Positions 47,413-58,433 of a stretch of 64,000 nucleotides of DNA are shown here, piece by piece. Position 1 is the first letter of the stretch; each line of letters opens with the position of its first letter. The notes under the pieces were generated by a model. That model did no database searches and was not told the origin of the DNA. It was given only the letters and a program-made list of their open reading frames with translations. The stretch is taken from contig OX344751.2 in NCBI GenBank assembly GCA_947034885.2, forward strand, positions 3,472,001 through 3,536,000. The letters are read 5' to 3'. The position numbers and the translations under genes were made by a program. Origin of the DNA: Thuidium tamariscinum. Its lineage: Eukaryota > Streptophyta > Bryopsida > Hypnales > Thuidiaceae.

Positions 47413-47555
47413 CTGTGAGCGCTTTATTCCCACCCTTGAAATAAAGTGGACACAACCAGGTTCTACTATTTGGTGAACAAATCCAAGTGGGTGCCTAACC
47501 TACGTGAAATCCAATTACGCCTTCCAAGCAATGGATCTTTCTAATTCCTACTCCT

Positions 47556-48930
47556 AATTAGTCTATTTGCAATTGTTGATCTTATACTTTAAGAGTTAGC
47601 CACTTGGCTTCCAAACTTCTGACTGATAAGGTCTATTTATCAGAACCAAATGAGTGATTTTTATTACTTCCTATTCTTTTAGGGCCTAGGCCTTTTGCTA
47701 AGCTTCTCCTTTCTTTGGGTTTTTTCCGTTCTAAGATATCTTTTGGATAATTCTATTTCTACCTTGTTTAATGCTCGTTTCGGCTAATCTTGACTATTTT
47801 GGCTAAATACTGGAATAAGTGAACTGGATTTAGTCCAGAAGGAATAATTTTACCTTTCCAAAAGTAAAACCTCAACTTTTGACCTTAAGATAAATGTGAA
47901 TTTTCTATGGTAAATGTTGACCGTTAACCGGTTCATCAAAATTTACCTAGTTGAATCCTTTTTGTTATCTAAGCGTCAATCTTTGGTTTGAGTCACTTTT
48001 ACCTTCCTTGGTTTTGACTTCAACTCAATATTCACTTTTTAAATCCTTCGGTAAAACGAATTATAAGTAGATTTGGACCGTTATCCGGTTTTCCAAAATC
48101 TACCTATTGCTTGGTTTACCCTCGGGAGTACTTGTGGGCTTTAACTTTCTACTTCTACTTCAAATCAAATGTCTAAACTCCTAAGCTTGATTTCCTTTTC
48201 AATTCTATTTTGGTCTAATTTTGGGAATATCGTGGATTTTAATTATCTTTTAGATGCTTGGGCAAATTCTATCTTTGTTTTTATCGGAACTTCCTATACT
48301 AATTGGCTATCTAAATCGGCACTAATAGTTAAAATCTAATTTATTGAAATTGTGGGAAAGAACAATATAATTGAAAAGGTAAATTCAGAAACTAACCTCT
48401 CCCATGACAAACTCGAGATCTTCGGTTGCTTCCATGAATTCTTCACGTGGCGCCAGTTCCACCTCCATCTCCAATGTTCTTGTTCCGGTTGATGTCTTTG
48501 TAATGTGTATTTGCCTTGGATGTTGGTTTTCTCTTCAAGTCTTCATTCTTCTTTTCTTTCTTTTTTGGGTGTTTTCTTTATCCTTTTACCGATTTCTTTA
48601 TCCTTCTACTAAGCCTTAAAAGTCAAACATAAAACATCCGGAAATGATCTAATCTAGAAATTAGTTGGTAAATGGTTCCTAAAGTCAAACTCCACTACAA
48701 CTAAGCTTTCTAATTCTTCTCTAATTTAGCAACCTCTAAAACTCCTATAAAGTCAAACTATTCTTTTCTTTGTTTTTTCCTACTTGTATTCTCCTAAATT
48801 AAAATATGGTTAAAAAAGTCAAACATTCCAAATGGTTGGTTCCTTTTTGCTAACTCCTTCTTCTTCAATTCCAACTACAATCTCATGGATTCAAATGCCA
48901 TTTGCACAATGCCTTGTCTTAGTTTAGTTT
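47556..48930. other. Moderate-AT DNA, retroelement-like, no recognised domain
   Basis: Two copies of GGACCGTTA.CCGGTTTTCCAAAATCTACCTA-like wording (47910-47950 and 48070-48110). Frames are short. Confidence 0.35.
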
Positions 48931-48940
48931 TGGAGATTGT

Positions 48941-49260
48941 GTGTGTAGCCTCACAGATGGAGAGCTCGATTTCTTCTCAGGCCAACAGCCAGGCCAGAGC
49001 TTGAAGGTGGGGAGGAGGTGTCCAGCACACAGGAGCTCCAGTGTCAGCAAGTGGTGCAATCAGCCCCCTGTGGGGAGCTTCAGTATCAGCAAGTGGTGCA
49101 ACTCAGCCCCCTCTCAGTCAATTGGGGTTGACCAACCCTATCTGGCTCCCCCGAGTATGTGCAAATCTGAATTCTTTTTGAACTGACCTCTGTTTAAGGT
49201 TCAGCCCTCAGTCTCTCACACTCAGCCCACTCTCAGTATGTGCAAATCTGATTTTGGAGT
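48941..49260. repeat. Short tandem repeats in a GC-richer segment
   Basis: About 42-bp unit GAGCT.CAGT.TCAGCAAGTGGTGCAA.TCAGCCCCCT at 49032-49071 and 49074-49114. CAGTATGTGCAAATCTG recurs at 49150 and 49235. An 81-codon frame spans it but follows the repeats. Confidence 0.65.
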
Positions 49261-50157
49261 AAAGGCCTCTTTTTGGAAAATTCAGCCTTAGTTCCTCACT
49301 ATTTCTTTCAAGATTTGGAATTCAGGCCTCACCTCTGGGTTTTTCTCAAAAAAATTCAAACTATTCTATGATCTAAATCAAAGAAAATTTAAACAAAAAA
49401 TCAAAGTTAGGGCCCTGTGGGCATCATCCCAGAGTTTGATTTTGGTTAATCAGATGTATGATCAACCGAGTAATGATACCAACACTGTGTCCAATATAGT
49501 ACCGGGGTGAATGCATAGTTGAGTGGCTCATTTCTGGCAAAAGTCCAAGTCCAAAAAGTCCTTTTTGGTAAGTATAATGTTTGACAGTGAAATGTTTGAT
49601 AGTTTATTCTATAAGAAACAAATTATTAAAAAAATCTAAAAGTACCTAGCTTTTTGAGCGCCTCTAGACCTTGAAAATTATTATACTTTAGAAAAAAAAA
49701 ATATTAGCTATAAGAAAAAGACTTCATAAAATTCAAGCTTTTAAAAGTCATTTAAAAATCCTTTGCAAACAATCAATACATGTCTGTACAACAAGATTAT
49801 GATTTTTTCAAAGTTTAGTAAATTCCTCATTAGAATCAAAGTCCTTTTTATGAATATAAATACTTAAGACATCTTTAAAAAGTCCTTAAAAAATATGTTG
49901 ACAGCAAATTCGTCACACTCCTATATTTTCAAAAGTCCACTACACTTTCATAAAATGCTATAAAAATAATTCAACAACATAGCCATATTTATCATGAAGT
50001 TTAAGACCCTAAAATGAACTTTTTTTTCTTCTTCTAATTTTTAAAGCATATCCTACATGCATTTGAAAATTGGTTGAGTGCATTTTTTGCCGTTGTGACA
50101 CCGTTTTGAGCCCGTGAACCATGCATTCACCCACTGGCCTTGATTAACGAACCTAGT
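49261..50157. other. AT-rich intergenic DNA
   Basis: A TGATACCAACAC word at 49473 and GTGGTATCAACACTTC at 50714 are inversely related and resemble tRNA-primer-site wording, but no LTRs were found around them. Confidence 0.35.
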
Positions 50158-50285
50158 ACAGCCGGTCTGGCTGCCTCCAGTACAGCCGGACTGGTTGCCT
50201 TGCCTCTCTGACTGCCGGCCCTTGGCTAGCTGCTGGCCTTCCTCGGCTGGTTGCTAGCCTTCTCGGCTGGCTGCTGGCCTCTCTT
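50158..50285. repeat. GC-rich imperfect tandem repeat
   Basis: AGTACAGCCGG.CTGG.TGCCT occurs twice, then CTCGGCTGG.TGCT.GCCTTC twice with a partial third. About 62% GC in AT-rich surroundings. Confidence 0.65.
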
Positions 50286-52112
50286 CGGAGCTCTGGATTA
50301 CTACTGAACTTGGATTTAAAGTAAATCCAGCCCCTTATTGGCCGTTGCTCGCCAATTTTGGGTCTCCTTATGGGGACCCCTTAACCAAAACTAAACACAG
50401 AAAGTAAGGGCGAAGCTTCGCCGTTTGGGAGGTTTAGTCCCAAATTTTTTTAAAAAGGATTTGACAAACTTTTGGCTAAGGCAAGAAACTATTTTAGAAT
50501 TTTGGCGATAGCTTCGCCGTACTAGAGGGTTGACCCTCAAATTCTAGGATAATTTTGCCAGAGGTTGGCCTACTCACGGAATAAAGAGGAATTTGGATCC
50601 TACCCAAACTCCTAGAACATAACCAGGACCAAAATTAATCGTTTAAGCTTAGGGGGATCCTCAATAAGCTAATCCAAGCTGTGAATCCCTTATCAAAAGA
50701 CTTAAATCGACTAACGGTGGTATCAACACTTCAAAATGAGAGTACTAGCAAATGATTAAGCATTCCAAAGGTACCTCAAAGTCCTTGGAATGACTTACAA
50801 CAAAAGACTTAAGAATGTGGTGGAATTCAAGTGTATCAAAGGGGACAAGGATTTGGAGAATTCCAAAAACTTGCAAGGTAGTCACATGTGATGTATAATG
50901 GGGTGTAGATGGAATAGAGAATTGATGGAAAAATAGTGTAATTGAAATAAGAGGTGTGATAATGATAGTAGAGGTTTCAAAATGAAAATAGAGGTGTTCA
51001 AAAGAGGTGTGGAATGAGGGGAGGGGGAGGCCTTTTATACATTTCCAAGGCCTCCTCCCCCCTCAAGTTACGAACTAAACTAACTACGAAAAAACCAAAT
51101 TAACGAACTAAAAATCTACCCTACTGCTGTAGCTATTCTAAATTTTGGAGAAATGGTCCGATCGCCAAACGGATAGCGCCATTAGCTCCAGAAGACCCAA
51201 GTTAGTCTTAGAGAACCCCTACCCCTTACTCTCGGAACCCAAATGCGCTCCAAAGCTAACATTCACGAACCGGTAAAAAGGGTGGAAAATCTATCTTTTG
51301 GAATTGATTTTTCCCAAAGCTTTTGTCTAGCCCGGGTTGTCGGGAAGGTCCAAGAATGTTGGAAAAGAGTCTAATTTGACCCGAATCGGACTCCGTATGC
51401 TCCCCGTGCGCCGGTCAACTCGCAAGAGTTTTGGTAAAACCATCAAAACTTGTCTACGCTGCCGGTTCTGGTACTTGTTGATGTCAGAATGTCTTGAAAT
51501 TTGGCGGGACGCTTATTTAGGCTAAAACATACTATCCTTATTTTTAGTGGGATTTTAGCATCACCGTGGAATTTTCTATGAATTTCCAATTGCCGGTAAA
51601 AGCGGTTGACTTCCCATGGAGTCATTTCCGTAATCCAGAAAATTACGAAACTTTTAGGGGATCTTCTAGGAAGTCCCCCAATGACAAGCGCAAAGTTTCG
51701 CTAAAACCCTACACTGCCTAATCAAAGTAGAAATTACAATGTGGCGGAATTAATTCCTCCGGGGAGGAATCATTCCCGTACAAGGGAATCTTCACCAGTT
51801 GGCTTCGCTGTGACGCCCGTAGGAGACTGTCAGACTCCCGTGGTGCTAATGCAATCTCCTATGAATCGCATAAAATCATGTCTAATCTCCTGATAAGTTG
51901 TAGAAATTGGCTCTAAGGAATCTTTCAAGGTACTCCAAAATCATTAGACCCAATTCTCCATCATTGGCAAGAATCGCATCAATCCTACTGTGAGTACTCT
52001 TTTTAGTTGATTTTAAACCATAATTACCCTAAATACGAGCAATAAGCGAAAAAAAGAAAAATCCGAGGCCTGAGTGACAATGACGGGACTCACAATAACC
52101 CCAGTACCCTAA
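50286..52112. other. Probable retroelement-derived noncoding DNA
   Basis: Mixed composition, with GCGAAGCTTCGCCGT and GCGATAGCTTCGCCGT phrases (50405-50520). TTTTTAGTGGGATTTTA at about 51539 recurs at 60014. No coding domain. Confidence 0.35.
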
Positions 52113-52460
52113 CACTAGTAGAAACCCCCATTTAATGTGACAAGGCCTAATTTTTCTTGACAAATTTTGCTAGGCATCAAAAGTAACAACCTGTGTTTTT
52201 ATGTCAGCATTGATGTTGTGTTGAACGTTTTTGTTGACATAAAAACACAAGTTGTTACTTTTGATGCCTAGCAAAATCCGTCAAGAAAAATTAGGCCTTG
52301 TCACATTAAACGGGGGTTTCTACTAGTGTAATGACCCAATGTCCTAATAACCCCAACACCTCCGATGATCCAACACCCCGATAATCCAATGACCCAATGA
52401 CCCAACACCTAGATAACCCAACGCCCTCAATGACCTAGTGCCCCGATAACCCAACACCCC
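52080..52460. repeat. Degenerate CCCCAATAACC repeat, array 2 (split by a MITE)
   Basis: AACCCCAGTACCCTAA before and TAATGACCCAATG, CCCGATAATCCAATGACCC after the MITE at 52113-52328. Same repeat type as 47337-47412. Confidence 0.7.
52113..52328. mobile_element. CACTA-type foldback MITE, copy 2
   Basis: 216 bp. Begins CACTAGTAGAAACCCC and ends with the complement GGGGTTTCTACTAGTG. Flanked on both sides by TAA, a clean 3-bp duplication. The arms are complementary with few mismatches for about 90 bp. The core TATGTCAGCATTGATGTTGTG matches copy 1 (TATGTCATCATTGATGTTACA), so the two belong to one family. Noncoding and evidently young. Confidence 0.95.
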
Positions 52461-53764
52461 GGATACCCGAAGGGTCCGGCTCGACTAGGAGGTACAACAA
52501 CTAGAGGGATCTAGTCCGTTGGGGTGTTGGTTGTGACTACTAGACTGGAGGATATGGCTGCAAATGTTGGACTGAGGGAACACTATTCTAACACCTATTT
52601 AGAGCTAAATGACCCACTACTTGTAAAGTTAATTAACACCTAATTGTTGAAGGCTAAACATTGATTTAATTTCCAAACATGTTGGAAATTAAACATTGAG
52701 AGTTGCTCATGTGGTTTAGCATTTGATATCCAACTAAGACCTTAGGAATTCAAAGCTTCACTGTGAGATTTGCAATTTTGACACACTAGTAAGACCTTGA
52801 GTCCCTTCATGACCTATGGAAGTTAAAGCTCCGTTGTCCCTTATAGGACTTCTAAAATACCATGAGCAAGGAAGAAGAGAGAGAGAGAAAGACATATATT
52901 AGTGGCATACTCTCAAAATCACCTCACTAGTCCCCCCTTGGTTCCTCACAAGCTCTTCTACAACACCACTCAAGTCCCCACATAGTTCCAAAAGAGTGTA
53001 CAAGTATCCACAATGCAAGAACTTTATCAAACACATGTTTGGGGGGGGGTCTCAAGTCCCCAAGAGTGCCCAAAAGGTGCTACAAAAGTGTGAAAATCCA
53101 ATTATAAGGATCATCAATAAAGGCTTCTTGGCATCAAAAGCCAAGAGATTCTGCCATAATCCAAGTCCAATAGTCGTCCCCTAAAATGTAGGGAGTAAGA
53201 GAGAGAGAGTTTAAGGGAAGAATAGTCGCCCTATTATACTCAAAAGTGGCACTCACCCCCCTTAATCTATTTAGAAAAATTAGATTTGAAATTAAACCTT
53301 GGCCATACATGTGCCATCTTTCAAATCTAATTATCTACTTTTGAATCTATGAAATTTGAACTTGGAATTCAAATTCAAACTAAATCTTACAAGAACTTGT
53401 CATCCACTCACTTTTGCTTTTCCAAAATCTAGATGTTCTCATGTGTTCCTACCTAATTTCCACTTGAAATTCAAAATTACTTACACCAAGTTACTTGGGC
53501 TTACACCTTCTTGGTTTTCAAGGTGTACCTCAGCATTCGGGAAGATTTTAGAATTTTACCAGTAGATATCCTCTTTCTTCAAGACTGGTCCAGTTTTTTT
53601 TCAATGGTCACCAGTTTCATCCTCTTAATTCCTAAATTTATCAGTTTTTATCCTCCAATATCATTTTGTTGCCGGTTTAATTCCTTCAAATTGAAAATTG
53701 AAAAAGTTTGAATCCTATATTATCAAAAAATTGTTGGTTTAGAACCTAAATTAGAATTGTTGTA
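52461..53764. other. Intergenic DNA with GA runs
   Basis: GA microsatellites at about 52870-52890 and 53195-53210 and a poly-G run at 53040-53049. No gene. Confidence 0.4.
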
Positions 53765-54040
53765 CAGCGATTGCAAGAAACACTTCACGTTTTTGGCTCA
53801 AAATGTTGTTTTTTGGCATAGTACTGGCAGTACTACGCGATTCTGACAGTACAGTGCGTCTAACGCGCGCCTACAAATCTCAGGTGTCGATTTCGGGCAC
53901 TTTCAAATGTAGGCCGTCAATGTAGTACTATGTAGTATTATGCAGTACTATGGACTACTACAAGTACTTCACAGGCCATAGGGAGCAGAAAATAGCAGAA
54001 AAAGGGTCTATGGACCTTTTTATTTTTAATAATTAAAAAA

Positions 54041-54077
<37 letters not shown>

Positions 54078-54539
54078 CAAGAAAATTCATTTTTCTAAAC
54101 AAAATTGTGCACACATTGCAAGAAAAAATTCTTCTAAAAAAGTTTTTCCCTCTTCATAGAGTTTGTGCAAAGGAAGGTCACTTTGACCCCATGTGGACAA
54201 TAGACATTTTACTATTTTCATAAAAACTCACCGTCAATCCTTGAAATGTTAGTAGAACTCCAACTTGTCCAATTTGTGGCTTCAAATTCGGATTTTTGAG
54301 TCAGAAATAGGACTAAAACCCCCCAAAATGGCCAAGGTAGATAGCCAATCGGGGGCAGTTTAAAAATAGTAAACTAATTTTTTAAAAATTGAAAAATTAT
54401 AAAACATATAAAACTTTTGTGTGCACCTTCTTTCCAAATTTTAAGTTGATAGGGCAAACGATACAAAAGTTATGAATAAAAAACTACCTGTTGGAGGTCA
54501 AGGGGACAAAAAAGAGGACAAGTGTTTCTTGCAATCACC
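53765..54539. mobile_element. 775-bp terminal-inverted-repeat element next to hAT
   Basis: Left end GCGATTGCAAGAAACACTT (53767-53785) and complemented right end GGTGATTGCAAGAAACACTT. TTGTA occurs directly outside both ends (53760-53764 and 54540-54544) and may be the target duplication. Contains a TA microsatellite at 54044-54075 and an unusual TAGTACTATG-rich segment at 53815-53965. Noncoding, superfamily unassigned. Confidence 0.65.
54044..54075. repeat. (TA)n microsatellite
   Basis: About 15 TA units inside the inverted-repeat element. Confidence 0.9.
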
Positions 54540-55809
54540 TTGTAAATCCTTGGCAGAATTGAACCTGGCATCTACTGAAAGCCAAGGATCCCCCCAACTC
54601 ACCAAAGGTTGAGTTGAGATTGGTAATGAAAAGAGTTTTAGAGTTCAGGGTTCTCACCATCTTCAAATGAATCCTCTGCTGCCCTTGTAAGATACTTTTC
54701 AGGGTTAGTAAATAAATATCTAAACTTTCTAGCATTCTTCCATAAGATGATGGCTTCTTGTAGAATGGGCTGAAAATCTTTGGCTGGTCCTTCTATGCAC
54801 ATACACATCACACTCTCCAAATGAATTGTTGTCATGCGGTTTTGAAAATTCTGTTTAATGCCATTCTGCATAGAAAAAGCTCTCTCACAGGTTGCTGTAC
54901 TCACACATTGACATCTTGCAATTTCAGCAAGTGTCAAAAGGTTAGGATACTTCAATTTTAAAGAAGCACTCCAAGCAATAGATGCCCACAAATCCTTAAA
55001 ACTTCTTTCTAACCATTCAGTAGTTCCTTGTACCTTGAAAGCAAAAAATTCTTGCTTGCAAGCTACAACATCCACCAAGGGAGAAAAAACTGTTCCTCCA
55101 TGACGTTTTTCTTCTCCATGACGTTTTTCTTCTCCATACTGTTTCAGAAGCAAGTCTAATTGAACCACCCCCTAAGATGCTAAACCAATTTGTCTTTGAG
55201 GCATATGAATTGGATTCAAAATTTTAAAAGCATCAATGATGTCATTGTCAACAAATCTGGCTTCTAAAGCCACACAAACTGCTTCAGCATACATTTTTTG
55301 AAAAAACAGGGCTGCCTCTAAATCTGCACCATTAGGATCTCTAATCATGTCTATGCTATGGAATTTAGACCCCCTAATTTCACTTGATAAGCAACGAAGA
55401 TAACCACTAGGAGGTCCAAATTCGAGGATGACATGAAACCCAGTACTAGGGTTGAAAGTATCTTGGTTCAGATCACAAGAATCTATTGGAAAACACATTC
55501 TAATAGTAGCAATTTCAGTTTTCACAATAGATCATATACAAAAAATATCTACATGCTTGTTTTGAAAAAATTTAGACAATTTTGCAAGCATTTGTAAATT
55601 ATCGGCCAAAAAGTAGAGGATGTAAATGAGTTTAAACTGTCTTAACTTGGCATACAAGAAAGGTGCTAATCCATCATCCCTTGATCCTTGAGCATCACGC
55701 ATATAAACTAGTACAGATTCTAAAGAATCACAAAGAGTACTTATTGCTTGAAACCTAGATAGCCAACGGATTTTGTGGTACCTTTTTAATGTTTTTTGTG
55801 CATCATTAA

Positions 55810-56441
55810 GGGCAAATGCAAGCTATAGTGTACTACTATTGTATGTCACAAGGGCAAAAATGAAGGGCTCTTTTAGCAAATGGGGCTAGGGAATGGAGAA
55901 TGGAAGTATTTTAGAAAGGAAAAACTCATATTTAGATAGTAGATTCATTGATAATTCAATTCCCTTAAAAATTAAATAGATACCTCCAATGTGTTTAGAG
56001 AAAAGGACTTTTGAACATAGCTTCTAAAACTGTCACATTGCTTTTTCATTTTAAAAAGGACTCTTGAATTGGTATCTATACTCATGACAAGGACATAATC
56101 TTTTGGCAACATTACTAAAGGATTGGAATGATTATAGTTCAATTAAAATTACTAATAGATGGAATCTATATTTGGAAAAAAGACTTTTAAGTACTTCAGA
56201 TTGACTATATTTTTTGGTGAATGATTTCTTTAAATTAAATCATTTTTTTTAGTTTTATTCTTTACTAAAGTATATCAAAATGGCATAAACTAGGGTGGTC
56301 AATTTTTCAAATTTTAGAATTCCATATTTTAAGCACAACAAAGCAAATTCTAATCTCTTTTAGCCAAAAATGAGCCAAAAATGAGCCAAAAAAAGGACTT
56401 TTTTTTTGCCAAAAATGACCCACCATAGCTTGCATTTGCCC
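55810..56441. mobile_element. piggyBac-like non-autonomous element inserted in the hAT pseudogene
   Basis: 632 bp. Ends GGGCAAATGCAAGCTAT on both sides as inverted repeats (20 of 21 bases match when extended). TTAA lies immediately outside both ends (55806-55809 and 56442-56445). Deleting the element with one TTAA rejoins the hAT frame exactly: ALQNEL continues into NDAQKTLKRYHK. Noncoding. The TTAA duplication and precise insertion are piggyBac hallmarks. Its ends differ from the CCCCTAAAG family. Confidence 0.9.
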
Positions 56442-57181
56442 TTAAGTTCATTTTGTAATGCTTGTAAAGATGCCTTACATTTTGATGATTTCTTGAAATG
56501 ACTAGCCAATGCATTCACCACAGAATCAACATCAATAGAGATTCCTTTACATGATTCAACTTTAGAAGCTTCTAATGCAGCTAAATTAGTCCTGTGAGCA
56601 ATACAATGAGTGGAGGTAAGAAACGGGTTCACCTCTTTTAGAAGAGCTTCCACTCTTCTATTCTTTCCTACCATTGTGGCTGCACCATCAAATCCAAAAC
56701 CTACACATTTTGACATATCCAACCCCCAAGTCTTCACAACAACCAATAGAGAGTCAAAAATTACTTTAGAATTTTTTTTTCCATCCACAATAAACAACAA
56801 ACCCAAAAAACAAGTCAAAGGTAAACCTCCTTCCAAAAAAGTGGCAAACACAACATGATGACCGTGACTGAAATATCTGTTGATTCATCAATCATCAAAC
56901 CAAAAAATTTTGAGTCCCTAACTCTATCCAAAATTTGCCTTTGAACAACACTTGAAATAGCAAAAAACATATCAACACATGCTTTTTCATCATGATATAG
57001 TTTTTCAGTCATGGGAGCATTACATGAGACAAGTAATTCACACAAACTAGGAAATTTGTGAAATGGGATTGTTTCTTTTCCCATGAAGTATGCAGCCTTG
57101 AAAAGTGACAATAAAGCTTCATCACAAGTCCGATTTACATGTGTTATAGCTTTTTTTAAAGCTTTCTGACCTTCATGCTTA

Positions 57182-58089
57182 AGGGATGTTCCCACTTGCT
57201 ATTATGGCAGCATTTTTAATGAAAGAATTTCCCTAAAAGCTGAGAGTGTTCATAGCTGCTATTCTCAGGAATTACCGAGCCTATATGGCAGGTCTGGTGG
57301 AAGGCATTGGAGGACACAGCGTGTGGTACTAATGACAGCTTGTCGTCTTTGCACAGTGTCAAAGGAACAGGCGGAGGATGCGGGCGCCACATAGAGTGAG
57401 TCACATGCTGGCAAGTTTAACATGCAAAGAGTTCACGATTTGCATTATGGCTGTCTTGTGCGGATTAATTAGCCTCATACAGTTCTCCCCACGGTGTTGG
57501 CGACACCACGATAGACAGTTCGGTGTACTCTCCAATGATGCGAGGCAAGAACCACGGCTGTGTTTTCGGAAACTCGTCGTTGTTACAAAAATTGAAGGAC
57601 TGTATGCAAAAGAAGCTGCAAGTGCTACCCTCTTTCATCAAGACGCATCTCTGTTCTTCAAACTATGCACACTCAGTATGACCCGAACACGGACATAAGT
57701 GTAATCTATTCTCTACTGGCAGCGCTGCAAAAGGGAATCGCATAAGATTCCATCTCCCTCATCGACTTCTCACACCTCATGGAGTCCTCATAAACAGTGG
57801 TAGCTGCAGCGACACTAAAGTTTGCATCCCAGCACAGTAGCACACCCCTCAGAAAGACCACTGTGAACGGTGCGTGGAACTTCCCTGCCGTGTCAGACAG
57901 AACGTGGAAAAGTGTTGGTAAAGAAGACAGCCTAGCACGCGTGAGTGTAACCCGAGCTTGGACAGCAGCTGCCAAACCACCTCTCCACTTTTCGAACCAG
58001 CCGTGGTGTGAAACTGAACTAGCTTTCCGACTTCTAAGTGTCCTCCCTAAAACCTGGACTGCCCACTAATAGCAAGTGGGAACATACCT
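57182..58089. mobile_element. PIF/Harbinger-like non-autonomous element inserted in the hAT pseudogene
   Basis: 908 bp, richer in GC than the hAT around it. Both ends carry AGG(G/T)ATGTTCCCACTTGC, a 23-bp inverted repeat with one mismatch. TTA lies outside both ends (57179-57181 and 58090-58092). Deleting the element and one TTA restores the hAT frame ...LS-stop-AKHEGQKA. A 3-bp TTA/TAA duplication is the PIF/Harbinger habit. The 90-codon frame 57797-58069 inside is unrecognised and no transposase is visible. Confidence 0.85.
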
Positions 58090-58433
58090 TTAGCCTAAGA
58101 AAGTTTTCTATGTTCAACAGTTTTAGCATGATCTTGTAAAGCTGATATTTTAATATTTGTAGAACCTTCATTAGCATACACAAATTTGCCACCTCCTTCT
58201 TTTCAAGTCTTACAAAAAATCCTCCCTAATTCACGATTGAAATCAACCCAATCAAACAAATCAAACCAAGCATCCTTCCACTCTTCATTTTCTTTTTCTA
58301 ATGAACTCAGTTTCTTATTAGATGTTTTAGTTGAAGAAGAAGATCCACATGCTTGCATATCCATGGATTCTCTACCAACTCCAACCCTGAATAATATATC
58401 CCTCATGGATCTCTGACGCTTAGCCATACTCAA

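Larger units (their letters stand above)
46340..47555. repeat. Long direct repeat pair, about 135 bp, offset about 1.07 kb
   Basis: 46340-46470 and 47416-47550 share GCACTTTATTCCCACCCTTG (in the second copy GCGCTTT...), CAACCA..TTCTA, CCTTTCAAGCAA.GATCTTT and CTACTCCTAA-type words. Between them lie the 28-bp tandem array and the CCCCAATAACCC array. This could be an internal duplication inside a retroelement. No protein domain found. Confidence 0.5.
54638..58433 (-). pseudogene. hAT-family transposase (TTF-type finger, DUF4371, hAT dimerisation), broken and twice interrupted
   Basis: Read 58433 to 54638. It starts MAKRQRSMRDILFRVG, then the zinc-finger region (IFCKT, stopped by TGA at 58203-58205 where a second Cys is expected; EHRKL). 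A TAG follows at 58095-58097. After the insertion at 57182-58089 comes KHEGQKALKKA, and then the RNase H-like core: DSKFFGLMIDESTDISVT (about 56900), a frame change near 56851, GFGFDGAATMVGK and STHCIAHRTNLAA (56720-56590). After the insertion at 55810-56441 the frame resumes with KRYHKIRWLSRF, then TGA at 55532-55534 and TAG at 55172-55174. The hAT C-terminal domain follows: YPNLLTLAEIARCQCVSTATCERAFSM. GEEKRH is tandemly duplicated at about 55110-55140. Catalytic-type residues can be seen (D of DESTD, D of FDGAA, E of CERAF), but the gene is dead. hAT termini and 8-bp duplication were not found. Confidence 0.9.

Noticed and set aside
49470-50730. TGGTATCAACAC words as tRNA primer-binding sites of an LTR element
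   Set aside because: No LTR pair or TG...CA ends could be found around them.
57797-58069. 90-codon frame inside the PIF-like insertion
   Set aside because: No known domain, no promoter or splice signals. GC-rich composition alone can keep it open.
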